From Bacillota bacterium (GTDB taxonomy: Bacteria > Bacillota_I > Bacilli_A > Erysipelotrichales > Erysipelotrichaceae), in assembly GCA_023426935.1 (NCBI GenBank), contig JAEZBR010000080.1:1-13731 (forward strand): 13,731 nt of DNA. The letters are read 5' to 3'. This document shows positions 1 through 6,683 of this stretch, in pieces. The position numbers and the translations under genes were made by a program. Every line of letters starts with the position of its first letter. Position 1 is the stretch's first letter. A model generated the notes under the pieces. The model made no database searches. It was not told the DNA's origin and saw only the letters and a list, made by a program, of their open reading frames with translations.

Positions 1-97
1 ATTCATATAAGCCGTATCCATCTCCGACTTTACGGATAGTTCTTCCTTTACCACGATATTTTTCAACCCAGGCGGGGTAAGATAGTTTCTTATTCAT
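1..97 (-). CDS. Probable transposase, N-terminal fragment (cut by window edge)
   Basis: Reading leftwards from the ATG at 97-95, 32 codons stay open to the window edge. The peptide starts MNKKLSYPAWVEKYRGKGRT and ends in GDGYGLYE. This resembles the N-terminus of a group of Firmicutes IS transposases that begin with a 'YP.WVEKYR.KG..IRKV..GYGLY' type sequence; I recognise this from memory and could not search it. No catalytic residues are in view, so the family (possibly IS1634/IS4-like) is uncertain. No Shine-Dalgarno precedes the ATG, but a good promoter ends about 10 bases upstream, so the mRNA may be nearly leaderless. The gene points away from rplU. No terminal inverted repeat or target duplication could be identified on the visible side. 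Whether the element is intact cannot be judged here. Confidence 0.6.
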   Translation of the reverse strand, partial: MNKKLSYPAWVEKYRGKGRTIRKVGDGYGLYE

Positions 98-107
98 ATA
101 TATATAT

Positions 108-136
108 AGTATACATATATATGCTATATTAGTCAA
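108..136 (-). promoter_or_regulatory. Sigma-A-type promoter of the transposase gene
   Basis: On the minus strand TTGACT (136-131) is followed after exactly 17 bases by TATACT (113-108). Both hexamers are close to consensus. The expected start point is near 101, only about 4 bases before the ATG at 97, which implies an almost leaderless transcript. Confidence 0.6.
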
Positions 137-191
137 ATATAATCCAAAGCTTGTTAAAATCGTTCCTTCTTAAGATTTTTTCATGCGTAAT

Positions 192-200
192 TGCTACAAT
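192..200 (+). promoter_or_regulatory. Candidate extended -10 promoter for rplU operon
   Basis: TGCTACAAT is an extended -10 (TG at 192-193, TACAAT at 195-200). No good -35 hexamer lies 16-18 bases upstream. A start near 207 would give a leader of about 140 bases before the rplU ATG, enough for the regulatory structure seen there. Confidence 0.4.
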
Positions 201-222
201 AATTAAAGTATTATTTACTTTT

Positions 223-348
223 AGGTCACGGTATGGTAAAATTCAACCGTTGTAAACGTCATACGGTTACAACCGCTTCAGTAAGGATTCAAAGAGTCTA
301 GCGACCTCCTTGATTGAGCGTGTCTTCAAAAGAAAAGGAGGTACCGTT
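223..348 (+). promoter_or_regulatory. Probable L21 autoregulatory leader with Shine-Dalgarno-sequestering helix
   Basis: The region before rplU holds no gene but is structured. ACCTCCTT (304-311) is perfectly complementary to AAGGAGGT (335-342), which contains the rplU Shine-Dalgarno; this 8-bp helix with a 23-base loop would block initiation. Upstream, AGGTC (223-227) can pair with GACCT (303-307). That uses up half of the anti-Shine-Dalgarno strand and closes a domain containing a 7-bp hairpin, GTTGTAA (249-255) with TTACAAC (267-273). An alternative hairpin AACCGT/ACGGTT (245-250/263-268) also fits. Leaders before rplU in low-GC Gram-positives are a known family (Rfam L21 leader) thought to serve ribosomal-protein autoregulation. 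Its match to that family is inferred from position and structure, not from a covariance search. Confidence 0.65.
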
Positions 349-660
349 ATGTACGCAATTATTGAGACTGGTGGCAAGCAGCTGAAAGTCGAAAAAGATC
401 AATTGATCTATGTTGAGAAATTAGAGGCTAAAGAGGGTGACATTGTTACTTTCGATAAGGTTGTTCTTGTTTCTGACAAAGATGCTTTGATTGGAACCCC
501 ATATGTTAAAGGGGCTAAAGTTACCGCTAAAGTTGAAAAACAAGGCCGTAGCAAGAAAATTATCGTCTTCAACTACAAGTCCAAGGTTCGTTCTGATCGT
601 AAAAAGCAGGGTCATCGTCAACCATATACAAAACTTACGATTCAAACTATTGAGGCTTAG
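349..660 (+). CDS. rplU: 50S ribosomal protein L21
   Basis: This 103-residue protein has the usual L21 length and shows the N-terminal MYAIIETGGKQ and the C-terminal KQGHRQPYTKLTI signature. L21 binds 23S rRNA in the large subunit. The start is the ATG at 349, with GGAGG at 337-341 seven bases upstream; the in-frame TTG at 310 would add 13 residues foreign to the family and lies inside the leader helix, so it is rejected. It is the first gene of rplU-prp-rpmA, the conserved Firmicutes order. Translation is probably controlled by the leader that pairs with the Shine-Dalgarno. Confidence 0.97.
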   Translation: MYAIIETGGKQLKVEKDQLIYVEKLEAKEGDIVTFDKVVLVSDKDALIGTPYVKGAKVTAKVEKQGRSKKIIVFNYKSKVRSDRKKQGHRQPYTKLTIQTIEA

Positions 661-663
661 TTT

Positions 664-981
664 ATGATTAAAGTCGCCGTGTTAGGCGCAAATAATCAAG
701 TCGAACATTTAGAAGCATCCGGACATGCATTATCTGATAAATATGGTAAAGACTTAGTATGTGCTGGGGTCAGTGCGATTATGTTTGGTTTGATTAATAT
801 GCTAGACGAAAAGATGAAGTCCGAAGTCAAGATTGAAGTAACTGAAATCATCGCTATTTCCGTAATCAAGAATTCGGAGGAATTGCAGACAATGTTAAGA
901 ACAGGAATCTTTCAGTTAAAATATCTAGCGGAAAAATATCCGCAGAATATCACTATCAATGTGAAAGGAGTAAAGTTATGA
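664..981 (+). CDS. prp: Ribosomal-processing cysteine protease Prp (YsxB)
   Basis: This 105-residue protein sits between rplU and rpmA, where prp/ysxB is found across Firmicutes. The characteristic catalytic pair is visible: a GH at residues 20-21 (His21) and the VCAGVSA block with Cys33, matching His22/Cys34 of the Staphylococcus aureus enzyme. Prp cleaves the N-terminal extension of L27, which is essential for working 50S subunits in organisms that have it. The L27 encoded immediately downstream carries that extension, so enzyme and substrate are consistent. The gene begins three bases after rplU, with GAGG at 651-654 inside the rplU 3' end, and its TGA overlaps the rpmA ATG (ATGA at 978-981), suggesting translational coupling. 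Confidence 0.93.
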   Translation: MIKVAVLGANNQVEHLEASGHALSDKYGKDLVCAGVSAIMFGLINMLDEKMKSEVKIEVTEIIAISVIKNSEELQTMLRTGIFQLKYLAEKYPQNITINVKGVKL

Positions 982-1262
982 GATATGAGTTAAACCTTCA
1001 GTTCTTCGCATCTAAAAAGGGTGTAGGATCGACCAAGAACGGTCGTGATTCTCATTCCAAACGTCTGGGTTGCAAAAGAGCCGACGGACAGTTTGCGAAG
1101 TGTGGAATGATTATTTATCGTCAAAGAGGAACCAAGGTTCATCCTGGTACCAACGTGGCTAGAGCTGGTGATGATACCTTATTCGCTTTAGCGGATGGCG
1201 TCGTCAGATTTGAACGGCTGGGCAAAGATAAGAAGAAGGTTTCGGTTTATCCCCAGGCCTAA
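978..1262 (+). CDS. rpmA: 50S ribosomal protein L27, with Prp-cleaved N-terminal extension
   Basis: This is a 94-residue L27 with the family core (SKKGVGSTKNGRDS, then RLGCKRADGQFAKCG, RQRGTKVHPG and the FALADGVVRFER block). The N-terminus MRYELNLQFFA is the Firmicutes extension; by analogy with S. aureus, Prp should cut after Phe10, leaving the mature protein to start at Ala11. The mature L27 N-terminus reaches the peptidyl-transferase centre. AAAGGAG at 964-970 lies seven bases before the ATG, and the start overlaps the prp stop. A terminator-like hairpin follows immediately. Confidence 0.97.
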   Translation: MRYELNLQFFASKKGVGSTKNGRDSHSKRLGCKRADGQFAKCGMIIYRQRGTKVHPGTNVARAGDDTLFALADGVVRFERLGKDKKKVSVYPQA

Positions 1263-1264
1263 TT

Positions 1265-1290
1265 AAAGTTCCCATGCGGAACTTTTTTAT
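1265..1290 (+). terminator. Intrinsic terminator/attenuator between rpmA and obgE
   Basis: AAAGTTCC (1265-1272) and GGAACTTT (1278-1285) form a perfect 8-bp stem with a 5-base loop, running into six Ts (1283-1288). Only three pairs are G-C, so termination may be partial. No clear promoter lies between it and obgE, so obgE probably depends on read-through. Confidence 0.6.
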
Positions 1291-1307
1291 TCTAAGGAGT
1301 TGAAAAG

Positions 1308-2588
1308 ATGTTTATCGATCGCGTAAATGTAAAATTAGTAGCCGGTAATGGTGGCGCAGGCAACGCCAGTTTTCGTCATGAGCCCTTTGTGCCTTACGGC
1401 GGACCTTTCGGTGGTGATGGCGGTAAAGGCGGCGATGTTATTTTTATGGTTGATACCAATAAAAGTACCTTGCTGGATTTAAGATACAATAAAGTTATCA
1501 GTGCAACCGATGGTGAGAATGGTAAAACCAAAAAAATGCATGGCGCTGATGGTTTGGATACGATTGTCAGAGTTCCATTAGGAACCAGTATTATAGACAA
1601 AGAAAGCGGCCATCTTTTAGCGGACTTAACGTTAAAGGATCAGAAAGCTATCATTGCCCACGGCGGTAGAGGCGGTAGGGGTAATTTTCACTTCAAGACT
1701 TCGCGTAACCCCGCTCCGGAATATGCCGAACAAGGTGGCTTAGGTGAAGAGCTAGAAGTTAAAGTTGAATTAAAACTATTAGCCGATGTCGGATTGGTTG
1801 GTTATCCTTCGGTAGGTAAATCAACCTTATTATCGATGGTCTCGGTGGCTAAACCGAAGATTGCCGATTATCCTTTCACAACGCTGCAACCAAATTTAGG
1901 CGTTGTTCAATTAAAAAACGGTGCGAGCTTTGTGATGGCCGATCTTCCGGGATTGGTCAAAGGAGCTTCCCTAGGTAAAGGTTTGGGAATCCAATTCTTG
2001 CAGCATATTGAAAGATGTCGGGTTATTATGCATCTAATCGATATGTCCGGCAGTACCGGCAGAGATCCTTTACAGGATTATGAAGATATTAACAACGAAC
2101 TGAAAAGTTATAAATACCGTTTGAGTGAAAGACCTCAGATTGTTTTAGCGAATATGATGGATTTACCCGGGGCTAACGAGAACCTTAGACGATTCAAAGA
2201 AAAATATCCGCAGCTGGATGTTTATCCGACTTGCACAATTATTAATGAAGGTCTGGAAAAACCTTTGAATAAAGTCGCCGAGTTATTGACAATCACTCCG
2301 TTATTCCCGTTAGAAGATCAAACCGAACACCAAGGTGTAATCTATACTTATGTACCTAAAGAACCGGATTTTACGGTTTATAAGCTAAGTAAAGGCAAAT
2401 GGGGGGTTCAGGGCAAACGCATCGACCAGTTATTCCAAACTAATCCCTTAATGACGGAAGATGATATTCGCAGATTAAGTCATGACTTAGGAAAAATAGG
2501 AGTTGAGAAAGCTTTGAAAGATAAAGGCGCTGATCGCAGCGATATTATCTATATCAAAGATTATCAATTCACTTTTGAGGACTTTTAA
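1308..2588 (+). CDS. obgE: Obg family GTPase (ObgE/CgtA)
   Basis: This 426-residue protein has the three Obg domains: the glycine-rich Obg fold (about 1-158, with GGPFGGDGGKGGDV), the G domain (about 159-330) and a C-terminal OCT domain (about 345-426). G1 is GYPSVGKS (165-172), the switch I region is DYPFTTLQPNLG, and G3 is DLPGL (212-216). Obg GTPases act in 50S assembly and stress signalling. Oddities: the G4 motif, normally NKxD, reads NMMD (282-285); the G5 SA position reads C309-T310; and the usual IEGA after G3 is VKGA. The start is supported by AAGGAG at 1294-1299, eight bases upstream. The stop overlaps the mntP ATG by one base. Identity is certain; normal guanine affinity is not. 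Confidence 0.95.
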   Translation: MFIDRVNVKLVAGNGGAGNASFRHEPFVPYGGPFGGDGGKGGDVIFMVDTNKSTLLDLRYNKVISATDGENGKTKKMHGADGLDTIVRVPLGTSIIDKESGHLLADLTLKDQKAIIAHGGRGGRGNFHFKTSRNPAPEYAEQGGLGEELEVKVELKLLADVGLVGYPSVGKSTLLSMVSVAKPKIADYPFTTLQPNLGVVQLKNGASFVMADLPGLVKGASLGKGLGIQFLQHIERCRVIMHLIDMSGSTGRDPLQDYEDINNELKSYKYRLSERPQIVLANMMDLPGANENLRRFKEKYPQLDVYPTCTIINEGLEKPLNKVAELLTITPLFPLEDQTEHQGVIYTYVPKEPDFTVYKLSKGKWGVQGKRIDQLFQTNPLMTEDDIRRLSHDLGKIGVEKALKDKGADRSDIIYIKDYQFTFEDF

Positions 2589-3148
2589 TGGATATTATTT
2601 CCTTATTAATCTTAGCCGTCGGGTTAAGTATGGATGCTTTTGCGGTGTCGGTTTGTAAAGGACTGGCTTTAAAGAAGGTTTCCCTTTCCCAGATGGTTGT
2701 GGTTGGATTATGGTTTGGGGGCTTTCAGGCTTTAATGCCGGTAATCGGTTATTACTTAGGAAAAACCTTTTCGGGTTATATCACGGCTTTTGACCACTGG
2801 ATCGCTTTTGGATTATTGGCGTTTATCGGGATCAATATGATTCTTGAATCACGCAAAGCGACTTGTGAGACTACCAGCAATGATTTAGGCTTCAAAACGA
2901 TGTTATTGATGGCGGTTGCGACCAGTATTGATGCTTTAGCGGTGGGAATCAGCTTGGCTTTCCTGAACAGTAACATTTGGGTCGCCGCGATAGTAATCGG
3001 AATCGTAACTTTCATTCTATCGCTATTAGGCGTTAAGATTGGAAACAAATTCGGCGACCGTTTCGGCGCCAAAGCGGAATTGGCCGGAGGAATCATCTTG
3101 GTTCTGTTAGGGACGAAAATTTTATTGGAACACTTAGGAATTATTTGA
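2588..3148 (+). CDS. mntP: Putative manganese efflux pump MntP
   Basis: This 186-residue, very hydrophobic protein with about six membrane segments belongs to the MntP (YebN/DUF204) family, which exports Mn2+. The internal duplication is visible: LSMDAFAVSVCKG near residue 16 and TSIDALAVGIS near residue 115, so Asp16 and Asp115 fall at the conserved membrane aspartates. Its ATG overlaps the obgE TAA (TAATG, 2586-2590), with GAGGA at 2577-2581 as Shine-Dalgarno, so it is co-translated with obgE. There is no room for the yybP-ykoY manganese riboswitch that often precedes mntP. The 3' end overlaps the convergent acetyltransferase gene by 15 bases. Confidence 0.92.
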   Translation: MDIISLLILAVGLSMDAFAVSVCKGLALKKVSLSQMVVVGLWFGGFQALMPVIGYYLGKTFSGYITAFDHWIAFGLLAFIGINMILESRKATCETTSNDLGFKTMLLMAVATSIDALAVGISLAFLNSNIWVAAIVIGIVTFILSLLGVKIGNKFGDRFGAKAELAGGIILVLLGTKILLEHLGII

Positions 3149-3910
3149 TTTTTTCAACATCGTCCAACGGCCGATGTCTTGATAGCCTAAGGAATGATAA
3201 ATCTTAGTTGCATAGGGATCATTAAAAAACAAGCAGGGAGTCTTTCCCTCTTCAAGTAGAGTATTGCTAAGTTTGGCGATGCACATTTTGGCATAATGCC
3301 TAGCGCGATACTCTTTTTTTGTACAAACTCCGACGGCCATGGCCAAATTACTACATTCTGCCGTACTGCTGGCGGCGGAAACCAATTTATGGTCTTGGAA
3401 AATTCCGAAGAATCGGCCTTGGTGAGTCAGATAACTGTTCTGCACATTTTCTAATTTGTTGTCAAAACCAGGGAAACACTCATTTTCAAGTTGAATTAAT
3501 TCCGGAAGGTTGTCATAAGTAAGCAAAGAAACCAAAGAAGTATCGATGCCATAATTTGGTTCTCTCATGACCGCAAAAGCGCAATCTTCATGTTTGGGAT
3601 AATCAGGGAAATCATAAAGTTTAATCAATGATTCCTCCCCGTTGATTACTTTGATTGTTTCATTTTGCATTAGATTGTTCACGAAAGATTGATAAACGAT
3701 ATTTTCATAACTCATCAAACATAAACTATCGCGATATTTAAGTAGACAACCATGAATTCCTTGATCATCTTCATCGATCCAAACCTTCTGATATTCGCAA
3801 TCAAAACCGTTGTTCTCGATATCTCCGATGAAGAAGAGATTCAGCGGAGCGTTTAACTTTAGATATTCGTTTAATTTAGGGCGATCTGATTCGTTTGCTT
3901 TGTAGATCAT
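3134..3910 (-). CDS. GNAT family N-acetyltransferase
   Basis: This 258-residue protein is the only complete minus-strand gene. The C-terminal half (about 125-253) is a GNAT fold. Motif A, the acetyl-CoA pyrophosphate loop, is VGVCTKKEYRARHYA (193-207), close to the usual 'V.P.YRGKGYA' pattern, and motif B is NDPYATKIYHSLGYQDIG (230-247). The N-terminal half (1-120) is not clearly recognisable and may be a degenerate second GNAT-like domain, as in other two-domain members. The substrate is unknown; it could be a small molecule, antibiotic or protein N-terminus. AGAGG lies five bases before the ATG and a promoter lies just upstream. It interrupts the otherwise co-directional cluster between mntP and ruvA. 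Confidence 0.8.
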   Translation of the reverse strand: MIYKANESDRPKLNEYLKLNAPLNLFFIGDIENNGFDCEYQKVWIDEDDQGIHGCLLKYRDSLCLMSYENIVYQSFVNNLMQNETIKVINGEESLIKLYDFPDYPKHEDCAFAVMREPNYGIDTSLVSLLTYDNLPELIQLENECFPGFDNKLENVQNSYLTHQGRFFGIFQDHKLVSAASSTAECSNLAMAVGVCTKKEYRARHYAKMCIAKLSNTLLEEGKTPCLFFNDPYATKIYHSLGYQDIGRWTMLKKSNNS

Positions 3911-3927
3911 AGGTACCTCTAGTCTGA

Positions 3928-3956
3928 ATGATAAACCTTAAAGAATTCTATCGCAA
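3928..3956 (-). promoter_or_regulatory. Promoter of the GNAT acetyltransferase gene
   Basis: On the minus strand TTGCGA (3956-3951) is separated by 17 bases from TATCAT (3933-3928). The predicted start is near 3921, about 11 bases before the ATG at 3910, just leaving room for the AGAGG ribosome site. The -10 overlaps one arm of the 9-bp inverted repeat. Confidence 0.5.
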
Positions 3957-3965
3957 GAGAATGCG

Positions 3966-3974
3966 TGTTATAAT
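3966..3974 (+). promoter_or_regulatory. Extended -10 promoter of the ruvA operon
   Basis: TGTTATAAT combines an extended TG with a consensus TATAAT (3969-3974). The -35 (TTCTAT at 3946-3951) is poor. The predicted start near 3981 falls at the AGGTGA Shine-Dalgarno (3980-3985), so the leader would be only about 10 bases. It is the only evident promoter for the five-gene ruvA-ftsQ run. Confidence 0.6.
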
Positions 3975-3991
3975 CATTCAGGTGATAAAAA

Positions 3992-4564
3992 ATGATCAGT
4001 TTTATTAAAGGAAAGGTTTATGCTTACGATACCGAAAGCGTTATTGTCGATAATAACGGGATTGGTTATCAGATATTTTATCTTCATTCATTACCTTTGG
4101 TTCTAGGTGAAGAGGTTTTATTATTCACCTATCAACAGTTTTTAGACGATGCCCAAAATTTATACGGTTTTGGAACCCAAGATGAATTGGATCTCTTCAA
4201 AAGATTGATAACGGTCAAAGGTTTAGGACCTAAGACGGCAATGAAACTATTAAATGCGTCCAGTTATCAACAGATTATCGAAGCAATCGAGAAAGCCGAT
4301 GCGGATTATTTAAAACATTTGCCGGGGATTGGTAAAGCCACTGCCTCGCAGATTATTTTGGATCTTAAGGGAAAATTAGTGCATCCGGAAACGGTCGAAG
4401 CCTTAGAGGATCAGGAATTGAAAGATGCCGTCGAAGCCTTAAAGACTTTAGGGTATCGTAGTTCGGAGATTCAAGCAGTCATTAAACCGCTAAAACAATC
4501 CGGTTTGTCTAGTAGTGACGATTATCTTAAACTGGGCTTACAATTAATGCGAGGTTCAAAATGA
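3992..4564 (+). CDS. ruvA: Holliday junction branch migration protein RuvA
   Basis: This 190-residue protein begins MISFIKGKV, typical of the RuvA OB-fold domain I (about 1-62). Domain II holds two helix-hairpin-helix motifs, VKGLGPKTA (75-83) and LPGIGKATA (110-118), which bind junction DNA. Domain III (about 143-190) contacts RuvB. RuvA tetramers hold the four-way junction open while RuvB drives branch migration. AGGTGA at 3980-3985 precedes the ATG. The stop overlaps the ruvB start (ATGA at 4561-4564), the usual coupling. No ruvC follows, as expected in Firmicutes, which use RecU. I see no Bacillus-type LexA box upstream. Confidence 0.96.
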   Translation: MISFIKGKVYAYDTESVIVDNNGIGYQIFYLHSLPLVLGEEVLLFTYQQFLDDAQNLYGFGTQDELDLFKRLITVKGLGPKTAMKLLNASSYQQIIEAIEKADADYLKHLPGIGKATASQIILDLKGKLVHPETVEALEDQELKDAVEALKTLGYRSSEIQAVIKPLKQSGLSSSDDYLKLGLQLMRGSK

Positions 4565-5595
4565 GTGAAGACGAAAAAATAATGTCCGCGGAGGAAATTG
4601 TCAAAGGTGAGGATGAAGCCTTACGTCCCCAATCTTTGGAAGAGTTTGTCGGACAGGATGAAATAAAGGAAAATCTGAAAGTATTTATCGAAGCCGCGAA
4701 AAAAAGGAATGAAACCTTGGATCATATTCTGTTATATGGCCCTCCGGGCTTAGGAAAGACGACTTTAGCTTATATTCTTTCCCACGAAATGAACGGCGAA
4801 ATTCGGATCGCATCCGGACCGGCAATCGAAAGACCGGCAGATTTAGCCACGATTCTATCGACCTTACAGGCCGGTGATGTTTTATTCATTGATGAGATTC
4901 ATCGCTTACCGAAAGTCGTCGAAGAAGTTTTATATCCGGCGATGGAAGATTATTGTGTCGACGTAATAATCGGTAAAGATGAAGGAGTACGTTCGATCAG
5001 ATTGAAATTACCACCGTTTACCTTGGTTGGAGCGACGACCAGAGCTGGGGATTTAACTTCGCCGTTAAGAGACCGTTTTGGTTATATGGCAAAATTAAAC
5101 TACTATTCCTTGACCGATATTTCGCGGATTATCCGGCGGACTGCCAAAGTATTCGATACCGAGATTGCGGAAGAAGCGGTGGCCGAACTAGCAAAAAGAA
5201 GTCGCGGAACGCCACGAGTCGCTAACCGTTTATTTAGGCGGGTTCGGGACTTTGCCCAAGTTCGTAACGATGGACTAATAGATTTAGAGACCGCAAAATA
5301 TGCCCTAGGAAGATTAAAGGTCGATGAGATCGGACTGGACGATGTCGATATCCGTTATCTTTTAGGTATTATCGACCGTTTTAAAGGCGGTCCGGTCGGC
5401 TTAGAAGCTTTAGCTAGCAGTATCGGCGAAGAAGCGACAACTTTGGAAGATGTTTATGAACCTTATTTATTACAAATCGGATTTATTAATCGTACTCAGC
5501 GGGGAAGAGAAGCGACTGACCTTGCTTATCAACACCTTAAACGCAGTCGCACGACATCCGGAGACTACAATCTATTTGATCTGAAGGGGAAATAA
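4561..5595 (+). CDS. ruvB: Holliday junction branch migration helicase RuvB
   Basis: This 344-residue AAA+ ATPase has all the landmarks: LRPQSLEEFVGQ near the N-terminus, Walker A GPPGLGKT (60-67), Walker B DEIH (111-114), sensor 1 GATTRAG (157-163), the arginine finger in PLRDRFG (Arg170), and the C-terminal winged-helix DNA-binding domain (from about 260). Hexameric RuvB rings pull DNA through RuvA-bound junctions. It overlaps ruvA by four bases and murG by one (TAATG at 5593-5597). The link to cell-wall genes directly downstream is less usual; in Bacillus queA and tgt follow ruvAB. Confidence 0.97.
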   Translation: MSEDEKIMSAEEIVKGEDEALRPQSLEEFVGQDEIKENLKVFIEAAKKRNETLDHILLYGPPGLGKTTLAYILSHEMNGEIRIASGPAIERPADLATILSTLQAGDVLFIDEIHRLPKVVEEVLYPAMEDYCVDVIIGKDEGVRSIRLKLPPFTLVGATTRAGDLTSPLRDRFGYMAKLNYYSLTDISRIIRRTAKVFDTEIAEEAVAELAKRSRGTPRVANRLFRRVRDFAQVRNDGLIDLETAKYALGRLKVDEIGLDDVDIRYLLGIIDRFKGGPVGLEALASSIGEEATTLEDVYEPYLLQIGFINRTQRGREATDLAYQHLKRSRTTSGDYNLFDLKGK

Positions 5596-6683
5596 TGCGC
5601 GTAATTCTAACTACCGGCGGTACGGGTGGACATATCTACCCCGCCTTAGCCTTAACAACTGAAATTATGAAGGATCCCCATGCGGAAGTTTTATTTATTG
5701 GTTCGCAAGACCGGATGGAAGCGAAATTGATTCCCGAAGCGGGTTATCGTTTTATCGGTTTGAACTTACAGGGTTTCAACGGAAATTCGCACGATAAACT
5801 TCAGGCTTTGAAACTAAATCGCGAAGCGCGAAAAGAATGTTTAAAGATCATCCAGGAATTTAAGCCCCAGGTAATCGTCGGATTTGGGAATTATGTCACC
5901 GTTCCGGTGATTCAAGCCGGCAAGAAGCTAGGAATTCCGTGCGTAATTCATGAACAGAATTCCTTACCGGGACTTGCCAATCGGTATCTTTCCTTGTTAG
6001 CGACTAAAGTTATCACTTCTTATCCGCAGACCGAAAAGTATTTTCCTGCTTCTAAAGTTGAATTATTAGGTAATCCTCGGGCTTCGCAAGCGTGCAGGCA
6101 AAAGAAAGATCCTAATGTGATTAAGCAGTTAGGACTTGATCCCAACAAGAAAACCGTCTTGATCGTCATGGGATCATTAGGTTCCCATTCCGTTAATAAA
6201 GTAATGGTCGAGACTTTACAATTATTAGGTAATAAGGATTTCCAGATTATTGATGTGACCGGTGAGGATGATTACCAGGATCTAAGTTCGAAAGTTCCGC
6301 CTTATTCCAATATCAAAATTCTGCCTTATTGTGATCAACTGTCTTTAATGGCAAACAGTGATCTGATTGTTTGTCGGGGCGGAGCAACTTCCGCCAGCGA
6401 GATTATGGCGATAGGTTTACCGTCAATCATTATTCCCAGTCCTTATGTTCCGAATAATCACCAACACTATAACGCTTTGGCGATGGTTAATGCTGGTTGT
6501 GCCTATGAATTACCGGAGCAAGAGCTTACAGCGGCTTCCTTAGTAGAATTGATTCAGCGTTTGATCTATGATGATAAGGGCTTAGCGGAGATGAGAAAAA
6601 AAGCCGAAGAACTCGGTTTTCCGTTAGCCGTCCATAAGTTTGTAGCTTTACTTAAACACCTTACAGGAGAGACCTATGAGTGA
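5595..6683 (+). CDS. murG: MurG glycosyltransferase (lipid II synthase)
   Basis: This 362-residue GT-B enzyme transfers GlcNAc from UDP-GlcNAc to lipid I to make lipid II on the inner face of the membrane. The N-terminal glycine loop GGTGGH is at 8-13, the second conserved block is VGFGNYVTVP, followed by IHEQNSLPG (118-126). The UDP-GlcNAc site shows RGGATSASEI (261-270) and NHQ (288-290). This is the Firmicutes form (PSPYVPNNHQ). Its start overlaps the ruvB stop by one base, with AAGGGGA at 5584-5590 as ribosome site, and its end overlaps murB by eight bases. It is probably transcribed from the ruvA promoter. Confidence 0.96.
   Translation: MRVILTTGGTGGHIYPALALTTEIMKDPHAEVLFIGSQDRMEAKLIPEAGYRFIGLNLQGFNGNSHDKLQALKLNREARKECLKIIQEFKPQVIVGFGNYVTVPVIQAGKKLGIPCVIHEQNSLPGLANRYLSLLATKVITSYPQTEKYFPASKVELLGNPRASQACRQKKDPNVIKQLGLDPNKKTVLIVMGSLGSHSVNKVMVETLQLLGNKDFQIIDVTGEDDYQDLSSKVPPYSNIKILPYCDQLSLMANSDLIVCRGGATSASEIMAIGLPSIIIPSPYVPNNHQHYNALAMVNAGCAYELPEQELTAASLVELIQRLIYDDKGLAEMRKKAEELGFPLAVHKFVALLKHLTGETYE

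Larger units (their letters stand above)
3924..3981. repeat. 9-bp inverted repeat spanning the divergent promoter region
   Basis: CTGAATGAT (3924-3932) and ATCATTCAG (3973-3981) are perfect inverted copies 40 bases apart. Each arm overlaps the -10 and predicted start point of one of the two divergent promoters. The arrangement would suit a shared operator, but no regulator is identifiable. Confidence 0.5.

Noticed and set aside
101..124. AT-repeat tract as a cruciform or IS terminal repeat
   Set aside because: Only GTATAC (109-114) is truly palindromic; the flanking AT runs are out of phase, and the tract is explained by promoter and start region.
310..348. In-frame TTG start giving L21 a 13-residue N-terminal extension
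   Set aside because: The added residues do not belong to L21, and the ATG at 349 has GGAGG seven bases upstream; 310 lies inside the anti-Shine-Dalgarno helix.
1274..1303. Short frame starting in the loop of the rpmA-obgE terminator
   Set aside because: Nine codons, no ribosome site of its own, and obgE has a good Shine-Dalgarno, so no coupling is needed.
1394..1600. Minus-strand open frame inside obgE and similar antisense frames elsewhere
   Set aside because: They lie opposite strongly recognised genes, have no family resemblance and no ribosome sites; they are reading-frame shadows.
2400..2406. Run of six Gs in obgE as a possible frameshift site
   Set aside because: The frame continues through the run into a normal OCT domain, so no shift is needed.
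3157..3177. ACATCG/CGATGT hairpin near the convergent mntP and acetyltransferase ends
   Set aside because: Only six pairs and no T run follows it on either strand; it lies in acetyltransferase coding sequence.
3911..3991. LexA (SOS) box upstream of ruvA
   Set aside because: I found no match to the Bacillus-type GAAC-N4-GTTC pattern; the only symmetry is the CTGAATGAT repeat.
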